A stretch of 13,139 nucleotides of DNA, taken from contig RPQK01000122.1 of the NCBI GenBank assembly GCA_003819755.1, forward strand, positions 1 through 13,139. The letters run 5' to 3'. The position numbers and the translations under genes were made by a program. Within the stretch, counting starts at the first letter, position 1, and the number at the start of each line of letters is the position of its first letter. This stretch comes from Acidobacteriota bacterium (lineage in GTDB: Bacteria > Acidobacteriota > UBA6911 > RPQK01). The notes under the pieces are model-generated. The model saw only the letters and a program-made list of their open reading frames with translations. It was not told the DNA's origin and did not search any database. Below, in pieces: positions 1-6,350 of the stretch.

Positions 1-1
1 C

Positions 2-238
2 AAGAACATGGATCCGGCCGTGAGGAGACGATGTTTCCCGTATATGTGGCTCCGCGACGCGGGGATTCGGATGTATGCCTTGTTACGGGAGCGAAGCTCA
101 CTGCCGGCATTCGAGGAAGTCCGTAGGCTGCGACCTCGATTTGAGAAAAAGCGCGCATTCGTGCAGGGCCGCCGTAAGGCGGCACCGGATGAGATCGCAC
201 GCTGGTTTGCCTTTCGGCCGGTGAGCTATGAAGTGTGA
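2..238 (+). CDS. Probable family 2 glycosyltransferase, C-terminal end (partial)
   Basis: The reading frame is open from the left edge and stops at TGA 236-238, so only about 78 C-terminal residues are present and the start lies outside the window. The visible part is basic and helical: KNM, then an aromatic FPYMWLRD stretch, then an Arg/Lys-rich tail with KKRAFVQGRRK and EIARWF. This layout (a hydrophobic Pro-Tyr helix, then KRxxxQxRR, then a short acidic helix ending in W) is what I associate with the C-terminal tail of bacterial family 2 glycosyltransferases, which transfer sugars to envelope polysaccharide at the inner membrane. The catalytic GT-A domain is not in view, so the family call rests on the tail alone. 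An internal ATG at 8 is probably not the true start. The gene converges on the minus-strand gene ending at 346, with a repeat hairpin between them. Confidence 0.5.
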   Translation, partial: KNMDPAVRRRCFPYMWLRDAGIRMYALLRERSSLPAFEEVRRLRPRFEKKRAFVQGRRKAAPDEIARWFAFRPVSYEV

Positions 239-244
239 GGGAAC

Positions 245-315
245 GACCTGAACGACACAAAAGGATGCCGCTGAGATTTTTCAAGTCCTTCAGGTCTTTC
301 AGGTCCTTCAGGTCT
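245..315 (+). repeat. 9-bp tandem repeat with hairpin potential, copy 1
   Basis: Four tandem 9-base units lie at 280-315: TTCAAGTCC, TTCAGGTCT, TTCAGGTCC, TTCAGGTCT. The complementary octamer GACCTGAA lies upstream at 245-252 and can pair with any of the last three units, giving an 8-bp stem with alternative registers. The element sits 7 bases after the glycosyltransferase stop and between two convergent genes, where a transcription terminator would be expected. There is no clean U-tract after the stem on the plus strand. It belongs to the same family as the hairpins at 4151-4225 and 8502-8556. Terminator function is inferred; the repetition is seen directly. Confidence 0.6.
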
Positions 316-345
316 TCCAAGCTTCTGCGCAAAAGGGGACAAGCT

Positions 346-741
346 CTAGCTCACCGGTTCCATGCTGTCCACGTGCAGGACAGCATCGGCATCCTTGAGC
401 TCCTTAATGGTTCCCTTGACCCGGACTTCCTTGCCTGACAGGTTCTTCAGCTGCTCGGCCTTTACGGTCTTCGGGCAGAACTGATAAACCTTCCCGTCGG
501 CAGTCTGCAGGACCTTTTGGCAGGTGTCGCCGCGATGCAGGTCGCAATGATTGCAGAGAACTTTACCAGAGAGCGACGCGTCCGCCACGGTTTTGACCAC
601 CTCATGGCCGGCTTCCGGGCAACTCGCACCGCAATCGTGCGCCCCTTCCTGAGCGGCATGCATCCCCTGACATTCGTCCGCCAGGGCGGCGGAACCGCCC
701 CACAGTAAAGCAACGAGAACAATGAACAACAATTTCCGCAT
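346..741 (-). CDS. Small exported cysteine-rich protein, OB-like C-terminus
   Basis: This 131-residue protein has a clear signal peptide: MRKLLF, a hydrophobic core to about residue 19, and an A-L-A cleavage site at 19-21, so it should act in the periplasm. The frame is open further upstream, but I chose the ATG at 739-741 because a GGAGG site lies 6 bases before it and the signal peptide starts there. The mature part has seven cysteines (24, 37, 41, 63, 66, 74, 89) and several histidines (28, 35, 46, 65, 69), including C63-N-H-C66. Residues 60-90 resemble small metal-site or disulfide domains (CxxC, then GDTCQ, then DGKVYQFC). Residues 100-130 look like a beta-rich OB-type segment (GKEVRVKGTIKEL). 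No named family is assigned. It is last in the run of three minus-strand genes. Metal binding or a disulfide role is inference. Confidence 0.75.
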   Translation of the reverse strand: MRKLLFIVLVALLWGGSAALADECQGMHAAQEGAHDCGASCPEAGHEVVKTVADASLSGKVLCNHCDLHRGDTCQKVLQTADGKVYQFCPKTVKAEQLKNLSGKEVRVKGTIKELKDADAVLHVDSMEPVS

Positions 742-747
742 CGGTAT

Positions 748-752
748 CCTCC
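748..752 (-). promoter_or_regulatory. Ribosome binding site deciding the start at 741
   Basis: CCTCC on the plus strand reads GGAGG on the minus strand, 6 bases before the ATG at 739-741. No comparable site precedes the longer in-frame starts, so the shorter form with the signal peptide at its N-terminus is preferred. Confidence 0.75.
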
Positions 753-820
753 AAAAGTAGAAACGACTCTGAAAAGAGTATGGGAAAACCGCCGTCGATT
801 TCAAGGAGGACGAATGTCGC

Positions 821-1582
821 TTACTGCTGAGCGAACACCGTGTCCTCGATCGGAACATTAGCCTTTGCCTCTTCAATCTTGAGGAGAATGGTCATGTTGG
901 GCAACGTCTGCTCGATAACGAACGCGTTCTTGACACCCTCCACATCCCGGAAATCTTTGAATGCCATTTGGATGGCGACCTGCCCCTGCGGGCTATCGCG
1001 TTCCGCATCCATGCGTATCAGCAGCCCGGTTGCTACGTCAAAATACCAGGTCTCGACGGAGCCCTGGTCGGGTGTCGCCTGCAGCACGTAAGTATCCTGT
1101 TCGCCGACCTTCTGCTTGCCCTTCACTTCAATCTGTTTGTATAACTCCTTCAGCCGCAATTCCCGATGAAACAGCGCGTCGCGTTTCGCCACGGCCAAAG
1201 CTGACCCGGATTTGACGCTCTTTCCGGACATCGGGTTGTCGTCCCAGGCTACGGAACCGTCAAACCCCTGTTTGATAATCCCAACCCCCGGGATGTCGAT
1301 AGTAACCACGGTTTTGTCCGGTGCTTTGCTCAGGATGGAGACGGTACCGCTCGCTCCCATCTCGGGAAGTTCGAAGGTGCCTTTGGCCTGGCGGGTGGTG
1401 ATCTTTTCAATGGCTGCCTTCCCGCCGAGCGCTTCCACATACTTGTTCAATATCTCATCGACGGTCGGCAGCGGCTCGGTTACAGCGGGCGTCGCTCCTT
1501 CTGGAGGCTTCGGCGCCTCTTGAGCTAGAACCGGAAACATCGTAAGTAAGATGACCAGCAATACTCCCAATCCTCTTTTCAT
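821..1582 (-). CDS. Exported LolA-like outer-membrane lipoprotein-sorting family protein
   Basis: This 253-residue protein has a signal peptide (MKRGLGVLLVILLTMF, likely cleaved after A20 in VLA-QE), then a Pro-rich linker at about 22-40. The mature domain begins with VDEILNKYVEALGG at 41-54, followed by alternating beta strands: AKGTFELP, GTVSILSKAP, GVGIIKQGFDGSVAWD, TWYFDVATGLLIRMD. The initial amphipathic helix ending in LGG and the later GFDGSVAW and DVATGLL signatures match the large secreted LolA/LppX-type half-barrel group common in Acidobacteria and relatives. True LolA carries lipoproteins across the periplasm; these relatives are mostly uncharacterised, so the ligand is unknown. 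The start has only a weak purine run (AAAGGA) about 11 bases upstream. It lies 124 bases downstream of the cytochrome gene and 79 upstream of the cysteine-rich gene, all in the same direction, so co-transcription is plausible but not shown. Confidence 0.75.
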   Translation of the reverse strand: MKRGLGVLLVILLTMFPVLAQEAPKPPEGATPAVTEPLPTVDEILNKYVEALGGKAAIEKITTRQAKGTFELPEMGASGTVSILSKAPDKTVVTIDIPGVGIIKQGFDGSVAWDDNPMSGKSVKSGSALAVAKRDALFHRELRLKELYKQIEVKGKQKVGEQDTYVLQATPDQGSVETWYFDVATGLLIRMDAERDSPQGQVAIQMAFKDFRDVEGVKNAFVIEQTLPNMTILLKIEEAKANVPIEDTVFAQQ

Positions 1583-1640
1583 ACGTCAGCGTGTCCTTTC
1601 AATTAGCACTCGACAGATGATAAGTCGTCTGGCAGTGCGA

Positions 1641-1658
1641 GGACAACAGGGACAACGG
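1641..1658. repeat. Two-unit 9-bp tandem repeat GGACAACRG
   Basis: Two adjacent units, GGACAACAG and GGACAACGG, lie in the gap between the cytochrome stop (1707) and the LolA-like start (1582). The same core in opposite orientation occurs at 8590-8606 (TTTGTCCC, TTGTGTCCC). With only two units this could be chance, but its period matches the other gap repeats in the window. Confidence 0.4.
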
Positions 1659-1706
1659 GGGAAGGTTACCTCTAATCGCATTCCGGGCAGCTCTACTTGC
1701 GGCCTG

Positions 1707-4067
1707 TTATGGGCTGAGTTTGTTCTCCAGTAAAGCCTTATGCTCGGGAACCAGATTCGGCCGTCTGGCGGCCTCGGCGTAGATCTGTCTTGCACTGCTT
1801 ACCTGCCCACGGGTCTCATAGATCTCACCCAGAAGCAGGTAGGCGTCCACGAAATCCGGGTGACGTTGAATCAGGCGGCGCAAAACTTGAATCGCCTCCC
1901 GCGGCTGTCCTCCCTGGTTGAGGTAAAAGGCCAGCGAGTGGCTATAGCGGGGCTCCTCGGGACGCAGGGAGGCGGCCTGGCGGCACCTTTTGAGCGCCTC
2001 GACTACGTCTCCTCGATTCCCCAGGAGGACTGCCAGATTGTATGCGGCTTCGGCCATCTGTGGATCCGTCAGCAGTGCCTCCCTCAACAGCCTTTCGGCC
2101 TCGCCTGGGTGGCCGGTCTCCGCTCTTAACAGCGCCAGATTGAACTTCACCGGCGCGCTTTCCGGGTGGATTTGGAGAGCACGGTGCAGCGCGTCCTCGG
2201 CCGGAGCAGTTAGACCAAGTCGGCAACTGGCAATTGACAAGTTGACCCAGGCCATCACGATGTCTGGACGCAGCCGGGTCGCCTGCTCGAACGCCGTCCG
2301 TGCTTTCTCCGGCAGATTACGGTCCAAATAGAAGTTGCCCAGGTTGTAATTCAGCGACCAATCGTCCGGCCGGGCCTGGAGTGAAGACTCCAGTTCTCCC
2401 AGTGCTGCCTCCGCAGCCGGTTTAACGCCGGCCGGCGCGAGATCAAGGGGGTAAGCCGCCAGGCTCCCAGCCGCCCGGACACGGACCAGCCGGCAGCTGT
2501 CCCTGGTCGCTTGGAACAACGCGTCGCGGGTTTCCGGGGCGGTCAGGTCCGAGTACAACTGATCTGCCGCGGCCGACCGAATGAGCGGCGACGGGTCTTG
2601 GAGAGCAGCGCGCAACGTCGGCCATTTGCGCTCGTCGGGGCAGTCGGCCATGAGTCGAATCAAAGAAGCCGCGAAGATTTCATCGCGATCGCTTGACCGG
2701 ATGAACGCGAGCATATCTGCCAGCCTGGACCAGTCGCCTTTTCGCGCTGCGGAGACCAGCCGGCCTCGCCGAAGCAGCGACGCCTGGTAGTCCCGCGCGT
2801 GCCATTGCCGCACCTGCCTGTCCGCCCAATTGGCGCTCCTGTCGGCGTGACAGATGTTGCACGCATTGGGAGAGCCGAAGGCGATCGTCGCGGCCGGATA
2901 CGGAGGACGCATCGAATGATCGCTTCGCTGCATCAGGGCGAACTCCGTCTTTGGCATGTGACAATGGACGCACCTGCTCCCGTTGCCCGCCGCCTTGTGA
3001 TGAGTATGGGGCGCCGGATCTTTTACCTTGTCGTCATGACAAGGCGAACAAGCCTGATTGGCACTCGCTTCTTCGTTGAAACGATACCGGCCGCTCGAGG
3101 TGTGGCATTTGAGACAATCCAGGCGGCCGGACGTTACGCAGGCGCTCATCAGCCAGCCGGTCATCGTGTAATTTTCACCAAGGTCCCGTCCGTCCGGGTA
3201 GAAATCGGGGTGTTCGAGCGCGACCAGGTCGAAGTGGTCGAAGAATTTGTCCTTCGGGAGGAAGCTTGTCGTAATCGGGGCGGCTTTCGCATGACACGAG
3301 GCACAGGCGTGGTTCTTCTCCTCAACGGTGAACTGCTTGACCGAGATGATTTTCAGATCGGGCGGAAAGTTTTTTTCCTTAGTCACCCGGACATGTTCGC
3401 CGCCCGGGCCGTGACAGGTCTCGCAGTTGATACCCGGTTCGGTCCAGGTCGTGCTGTAACTGTCGCTGTCCGGATGGTAGTTCTTCGACACCTGGCTGAC
3501 ATGGCAACTGAAGCAGGCCGTATTGAAGGTCAGGAGCCGGTCGGTCCAGTGGAGTGGCGCGTCAGCCGGGGCTCCAGCCGGGAAATGCCGCGTCATGCTC
3601 TCCGTCGTGTCGAGCCACGACTTAGTGCGTGCGTTGAGGGCCAGAGGCAGCACTTGAAGCCGTCCCCGGTCAAGCGCGGTCAGGAAGTATAAGACGTTCT
3701 TGCCGCCCAGCGCGTACGAAATGGAGTAGCGCCTCTCGGCGCGTGGCCCGTGTTCCAGGAGCTCTGCCTTGCTGCCTTTGATTTCGACCCGGTAGCGGGA
3801 ATCTCCGATCTTGATGTCAGGTGATCCAGGGGAGAGGTGTTTGTTGACGAAATCGGGTCCGGCCGGCCGCATCGCAAGCCCGTGGAGGGAGGTCGACCAG
3901 AGGCGGTAGAAAGGCTCGTGACACTCGCGGCAGGACGCCGAAGTGAGCGCTTCTCCCTGCCCGGGAGAAGGAGAGGAAGACACGCGCCAGCCGGACCAGA
4001 GCAGCAGCAGTGGCGCAATGGCCGTCGCCGTCAATAGCAGCAAAAGCAGTCCTCTGTATCTCCACAT
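1707..4067 (-). CDS. Octahaem cytochrome c fused to HEAT-like and TPR repeats
   Basis: This 786-residue protein has an N-terminal membrane anchor or uncleaved signal (residues 5-24) and then eight CXXCH haem c motifs at residues 46-50, 185-189, 215-219, 255-259, 318-322, 340-344, 366-370 and 403-407. Extra histidines (for example 354, 356, 357) could be distal ligands. The spacing recalls the cytochrome c554 and multihaem nitrite/hydroxylamine-enzyme superfamily. Residues 440-545 form short helical pairs of HEAT type (DPSPLIRSAAADQL, RLVRVRAAGSLAAYP). Residues 565-775 hold about six TPRs with the usual Gly/Ala and Pro pattern (YNLGNFYLDRN, AYNLAVLLGNRG, LLLGEIYETRGQ). The protein would sit on the periplasmic side and pass electrons, with the repeats binding a partner. 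Neither an electron donor nor a catalytic haem can be named. There is no strong ribosome site before the ATG. Its translation continues intact to TAA at 1707-1709. Confidence 0.9.
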   Translation of the reverse strand: MWRYRGLLLLLLTATAIAPLLLLWSGWRVSSSPSPGQGEALTSASCRECHEPFYRLWSTSLHGLAMRPAGPDFVNKHLSPGSPDIKIGDSRYRVEIKGSKAELLEHGPRAERRYSISYALGGKNVLYFLTALDRGRLQVLPLALNARTKSWLDTTESMTRHFPAGAPADAPLHWTDRLLTFNTACFSCHVSQVSKNYHPDSDSYSTTWTEPGINCETCHGPGGEHVRVTKEKNFPPDLKIISVKQFTVEEKNHACASCHAKAAPITTSFLPKDKFFDHFDLVALEHPDFYPDGRDLGENYTMTGWLMSACVTSGRLDCLKCHTSSGRYRFNEEASANQACSPCHDDKVKDPAPHTHHKAAGNGSRCVHCHMPKTEFALMQRSDHSMRPPYPAATIAFGSPNACNICHADRSANWADRQVRQWHARDYQASLLRRGRLVSAARKGDWSRLADMLAFIRSSDRDEIFAASLIRLMADCPDERKWPTLRAALQDPSPLIRSAAADQLYSDLTAPETRDALFQATRDSCRLVRVRAAGSLAAYPLDLAPAGVKPAAEAALGELESSLQARPDDWSLNYNLGNFYLDRNLPEKARTAFEQATRLRPDIVMAWVNLSIASCRLGLTAPAEDALHRALQIHPESAPVKFNLALLRAETGHPGEAERLLREALLTDPQMAEAAYNLAVLLGNRGDVVEALKRCRQAASLRPEEPRYSHSLAFYLNQGGQPREAIQVLRRLIQRHPDFVDAYLLLGEIYETRGQVSSARQIYAEAARRPNLVPEHKALLENKLSP

Positions 4068-4145
4068 TGCAGTTCCAATCAGCGAAATCGAACGCTACGT
4101 GCCCCCCTATACCACACGAACACTGTATCTGGACACCGAGACAGT

Positions 4146-4230
4146 AAAAAGACCTCAAGGACCTCAAAGACCCCAAGGACAGGTTGCTGGATCCTGTCCT
4201 TGGGGTCTTTGAGGTCCTTGAGGTCCTTTT
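4146..4230 (-). terminator. Perfect 33-bp hairpin, probable bidirectional terminator (repeat copy 2)
   Basis: Bases 4151-4183 and 4193-4225 are exact reverse complements, 33 of 33, with a 9-base loop TTGCTGGAT. The right arm is built from the 9-base units TTGAGGTCC and TTGGGGTCT. Five A residues precede the left arm and CTTTT follows the right arm, so transcripts from either strand would carry a U-run after the stem. It lies 23 bases beyond the stop of the methionine-rich gene and upstream of the cytochrome gene, so its natural role is ending the minus-strand transcript from 4811. Such a long perfect stem is well beyond a typical intrinsic terminator. Confidence 0.8.
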
Positions 4231-4247
4231 GTCGTTCGGCGTAATCA

Positions 4248-4811
4248 TTACCACTCCTGGTACCCACCCGGGTCGACGTCCGTCGTTCCGCCGGGGGTCC
4301 GCATCGGTCCATAGGTCCCAGACATACCGGGCTGTGCTCCGGGCATGCCCATCGATCCGTAGGGGGGCATCGGTTGCTGCTGCTGCATTCCGCCGGGCAT
4401 CCCCATTGGCCCGTAGGACCCAGGCATACCGGGCATCGTCTGCTGCATACCTCCGGGCATACCGGGCTGCTGCATACCTCCGGGCATGCCCATTGGTCCA
4501 AACTGTCCAGGCATTCCCTGAGGACCGCCGGGTCCCATCGGCCCTGCGCCGGGCATCCCGCCGGGCATCCCGCCGGGCATGGAGGGCCCGCTCATCGGCG
4601 GATTCCCGAGCGCTCGCGGCATCGGCTGCGGGTTCAGGGCGCCACCGTTGAAAATAATCAGTGCGGCGGCTACAAAAATGAAAACAACGAAAAGTGTGAG
4701 AAGGACGCCACCTCCGATAATCGCGTATACCCAATAAGGGCGTTTCGGTTCTTCGGGGGCTTGACTGAATTCTTCTAGTGGAATGGGCGGAATGTAATAG
4801 TTAGTAGCCAT
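4248..4811 (-). CDS. Single-span membrane protein with Met/Gly/Pro-rich tail
   Basis: This 187-residue protein starts at the ATG at 4809-4811: an AGGAG site lies 6 bases upstream, whereas the in-frame ATG at 4817 directly abuts that site. Residues 1-26 are polar (YYIPPIPLEEF, EEPKRPYW), residues 28-55 form one hydrophobic helix, and residues 60-187 are a low-complexity tail. KR at 23-24 before the helix suggests an internal N-terminus and an external tail. The tail contains recurring GPMGMPGGMQQ-type units at about 105-115 and 134-144 and shorter PGGMQQ copies. It has 22 methionines in residues 61-187 and no cysteine or histidine anywhere in the protein. No family is recognised. It could be a flexible extracytoplasmic linker or a soft-metal (for example Cu(I)) methionine site; both are inference. 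A strong hairpin follows the gene. The divergent neighbour at 4936 shares its upstream gap. Confidence 0.75.
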   Translation of the reverse strand: MATNYYIPPIPLEEFSQAPEEPKRPYWVYAIIGGGVLLTLFVVFIFVAAALIIFNGGALNPQPMPRALGNPPMSGPSMPGGMPGGMPGAGPMGPGGPQGMPGQFGPMGMPGGMQQPGMPGGMQQTMPGMPGSYGPMGMPGGMQQQQPMPPYGSMGMPGAQPGMSGTYGPMRTPGGTTDVDPGGYQEW

Positions 4812-4817
4812 AAGCAT

Positions 4818-4822
4818 CTCCT
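4818..4822 (-). promoter_or_regulatory. Ribosome binding site deciding the start at 4811
   Basis: CTCCT on the plus strand reads AGGAG on the minus strand. It is 6 bases from the ATG at 4811 but 0 bases from the ATG at 4817, so the downstream start is preferred and the protein begins MATNYY. Confidence 0.75.
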
Positions 4823-4876
4823 GCGGTTGCTGCCGTTACGTTTCTCTTCACACCCTTAATCGCGCAATCCCTGGGC

Positions 4877-4896
4877 GATTGTGATCATGATTGTGA
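4877..4896. promoter_or_regulatory. Direct repeat of GATTGTGA in the divergent promoter gap
   Basis: GATTGTGA occurs at 4877-4884 and again at 4889-4896, separated by TCAT, a period of 12 bases. The palindrome TGATCA spans 4883-4888, and an inverted CAATC lies at 4865-4869. The gap separates divergent genes starting at 4811 (-) and 4936 (+), so a regulator site is plausible. No regulator family is identified from this alone. Confidence 0.3.
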
Positions 4897-4920
4897 AAAA
4901 GGCCCGCCAAACGGACGTGC

Positions 4921-4926
4921 TACAAT
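4921..4926 (+). promoter_or_regulatory. Possible -10 element with very short leader
   Basis: TACAAT lies 9 bases before the ATG at 4936 and no Shine-Dalgarno-like sequence lies between them. If this is a -10 box, transcription would start at about 4933, giving a nearly leaderless message. No -35 match sits at 16-18 bases. A similar TACAAT at 5850-5855 precedes the iron-sulfur gene. Confidence 0.35.
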
Positions 4927-4935
4927 CCTGCCCCC

Positions 4936-5754
4936 ATGAAGAGTCTTCTGAGAGAGGCCTTGAAGCTTGAATACGAACCGGTCGCCATCCTGTGGACGGA
5001 CGATCTCCCTCCTGACGCACTCGAATTTTCCCGGGGAAAGTGGGGATGTGTCATGTCGCTCTTCGGCACAGTCGCTCAGCGCGGTCGTACGGCGGCGTTC
5101 AGCCGGGAAACGTTCGGCTGTTGGGGAGGTGGTGTCGGGTTGGGATTCGGGAATGCCTACCTCGGTTTTCCCGGAGGCCTCGACGGTTTCTGCGGCTTCC
5201 TGTCGGACGGTAACGAGAAATCAGAGAAGGGAAGGGCGGTTGCCGAGCAGTGTGCGTCCTGGATGCGAGGCGAGTTGCGCGAAGAGTTTCTCCATGGCGA
5301 AGGCTACCGGAAAAACCCCGAGCTGGTGCAACAATGGGTCGCCAGCCTTCCCCTTACCGATGTGCCCACCCGCTACGTGGTCTTCAAGCAGCTCCCGCAT
5401 TTGACGGCGGAGGAACGGCCGGTATCGATAGTCTTTCTCGCTAATCCTGATCAGATGTCGGCGCTGGTCGTTATGGCCAACTATGCTCGCCCGGGCGGTG
5501 AGAACGCCGTAATTCCGCACGCGGCCGGCTGCCAGTCGATCGGGATCTTCACCTACCGGGAAACAGAGGCGTCCAAGCCGCGCGCCGTCGTTGGCCTCAA
5601 CGACATCTCGGCCCGTCGGCAGCTGCGCCGCCTTGGAAAAGACCTGGTGACCGTTTCCGTGCCCCTTGCCTTGTATCAAGAGATGGAAGCCAATGTGGCC
5701 GGGAGTTTCCTGGAAAAAGAGCAATGGCGCTCGTTGATTTCGCCCCAGCCTTAA
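4936..5754 (+). CDS. DUF169 family protein
   Basis: This 272-residue cytoplasmic-looking protein has no signal peptide or membrane span. It fits the DUF169 family: an N-terminal LEYEPVAILW strand, KWGCVMSLF at 35-43, a glycine-rich stretch with FGCWGGGVGLGFG at 60-72, the strongly typical LGFPGGLDGFCGFLS at 76-90, and HAAGCQSIG at 195-203. Cysteines at 38, 62, 86 and 199 sit in the conserved blocks and could bind a metal or cluster, but that is inference. The biochemical role of DUF169 proteins is, to my knowledge, not settled. No ribosome site precedes the ATG, and a TACAAT box 9 bases upstream suggests a near-leaderless transcript. The gene lies 120 bases before the molybdenum hydroxylase pair on the same strand, so a functional association is possible; a repeat-containing gap separates them. 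Confidence 0.85.
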   Translation: MKSLLREALKLEYEPVAILWTDDLPPDALEFSRGKWGCVMSLFGTVAQRGRTAAFSRETFGCWGGGVGLGFGNAYLGFPGGLDGFCGFLSDGNEKSEKGRAVAEQCASWMRGELREEFLHGEGYRKNPELVQQWVASLPLTDVPTRYVVFKQLPHLTAEERPVSIVFLANPDQMSALVVMANYARPGGENAVIPHAAGCQSIGIFTYRETEASKPRAVVGLNDISARRQLRRLGKDLVTVSVPLALYQEMEANVAGSFLEKEQWRSLISPQP

Positions 5755-5819
5755 CGGACACGGGCCAGCGGCCATGGAATCAGATGCTGTCCGTGTTCGT
5801 CCGTGTCAATACGTGGCGG
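5755..5819 (+). repeat. 10-bp degenerate tandem repeat with pairing arm (TCCGTGTTCG family)
   Basis: Right after the DUF169 stop, CGGACACGG (5755-5763) can pair with CCGTGTTCG (5791-5799) over 9 bp including one G-U pair. The right side consists of three 10-base units: TCCGTGTTCG (5790-5799), TCCGTGTCAA (5800-5809) and TACGTGGCGG (5810-5819). Position and pairing suggest a transcript-end element between DUF169 and the iron-sulfur subunit, but there is no U-tract. Similar CCGTGTTC-type runs are, as I recall, dispersed in gaps of many environmental genomes. Confidence 0.5.
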
Positions 5820-5849
5820 CTCGTACGCCACTGTCTGCCCCGAATCGAT

Positions 5850-5869
5850 TACAATACCCCCACGGAGAG
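5850..5869 (+). promoter_or_regulatory. Possible -10 box and ribosome site before the iron-sulfur subunit
   Basis: TACAAT at 5850-5855 resembles a -10 box, and GGAGAG at 5864-5869 lies 5 bases before the ATG at 5875. The ribosome site decides the start, because the in-frame ATG at 5803 lies inside the tandem repeat and lacks such a site. No -35 match is evident. Confidence 0.5.
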
Positions 5870-5874
5870 AATCT

Positions 5875-6345
5875 ATGGACGTTACCGTTAAGCTCAAGGT
5901 CAACGGTGAGGAGCGCAGCGTCACGACCGACCCTCAACGAAAGCTTCTCGACGTGCTGCGGGAAGATCTGCATCTGACCGGCACAAAGTACGGGTGCGGC
6001 GAGGGGCGGTGCGGCGCCTGCCTCGTCCTGTTGGACGGCAAGAAAGCTTTCTCGTGCCTTGTCCCGGTGACCGCCGCCGACAAAAAGTCGGTCACCACGA
6101 TCGAAGGATTGGCTGGCAGTGATGCTCTGCACCCCGTCCAGGAAGCCTTCCTCGAGGAGGGCGCGATGCAGTGCGGCTACTGCACTCCCGGGATGATCAT
6201 TTCGGCGGTCGCCTTGCTGAAAGAGAAGCCGAATCCGACCGACGAGGAAATAGTCGCCGGGATGAACAGCAACCTTTGCCGCTGCAACGGCTACGTCAAG
6301 ATCAAAAATGCGGTGCATCGTGCCGCTGAGAAGTCGCGGAGGTAA
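5875..6345 (+). CDS. [2Fe-2S] subunit of a xanthine dehydrogenase/isoquinoline oxidoreductase-type molybdenum hydroxylase
   Basis: This 156-residue protein begins MDVTVKLKVNGEER, the usual beta-grasp start of this family. It carries both clusters. The plant-ferredoxin type cluster is bound by C41, C46, C49 and C61 (GCGEGRCGACL, FSC). The helical-domain cluster is bound by C100 and C103 (QCGYCTPGM) and by C135 and C137 (NLCRCNGY). All eight ligands are present and the length matches CoxS/IorA-type subunits. It relays electrons from the molybdenum site of the partner to an acceptor. I start it at the ATG at 5875, supported by GGAGAG 5 bases upstream; starting at 5803 would add 24 residues unlike the family. 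Its stop TAA (6343-6345) overlaps the ribosome-site region of the next gene, which begins 5 bases later, so the two subunits are surely co-translated. Confidence 0.95.
   Translation: MDVTVKLKVNGEERSVTTDPQRKLLDVLREDLHLTGTKYGCGEGRCGACLVLLDGKKAFSCLVPVTAADKKSVTTIEGLAGSDALHPVQEAFLEEGAMQCGYCTPGMIISAVALLKEKPNPTDEEIVAGMNSNLCRCNGYVKIKNAVHRAAEKSRR
6338..6342 (+). promoter_or_regulatory. Ribosome binding site of the molybdopterin subunit
   Basis: GGAGG lies within the last codons of the iron-sulfur subunit gene, 8 bases before the ATG at 6351, tying translation of the two subunits together. Confidence 0.75.
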
Positions 6346-6350
6346 AAGCC

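Noticed and set aside
2799..3692. Plus-strand open frame of 297 codons
   Set aside because: It lies wholly opposite the multihaem cytochrome gene, whose eight haem motifs and HEAT/TPR repeats make it the real coding strand. The antisense product is Arg/Val-rich with no recognisable domain.
4184..4651. Plus-strand open frame opposite the Met-rich gene
   Set aside because: It starts inside the hairpin loop and is repetitive only because the opposite strand encodes GMPGG units; no ribosome site or domain is seen.
3817..4734. Minus-strand open frame of 305 codons
   Set aside because: It runs through the 33-bp hairpin and overlaps two better-supported genes in another frame. Its Arg/Ala-rich composition is a frame shadow of the Gly/Pro/Met repeat gene.
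5803..5874. Longer N-terminus for the iron-sulfur subunit
   Set aside because: The extra 24 residues come from the 10-bp repeat region and are unlike a signal peptide or the family; the ATG at 5875 has GGAGAG at proper spacing.
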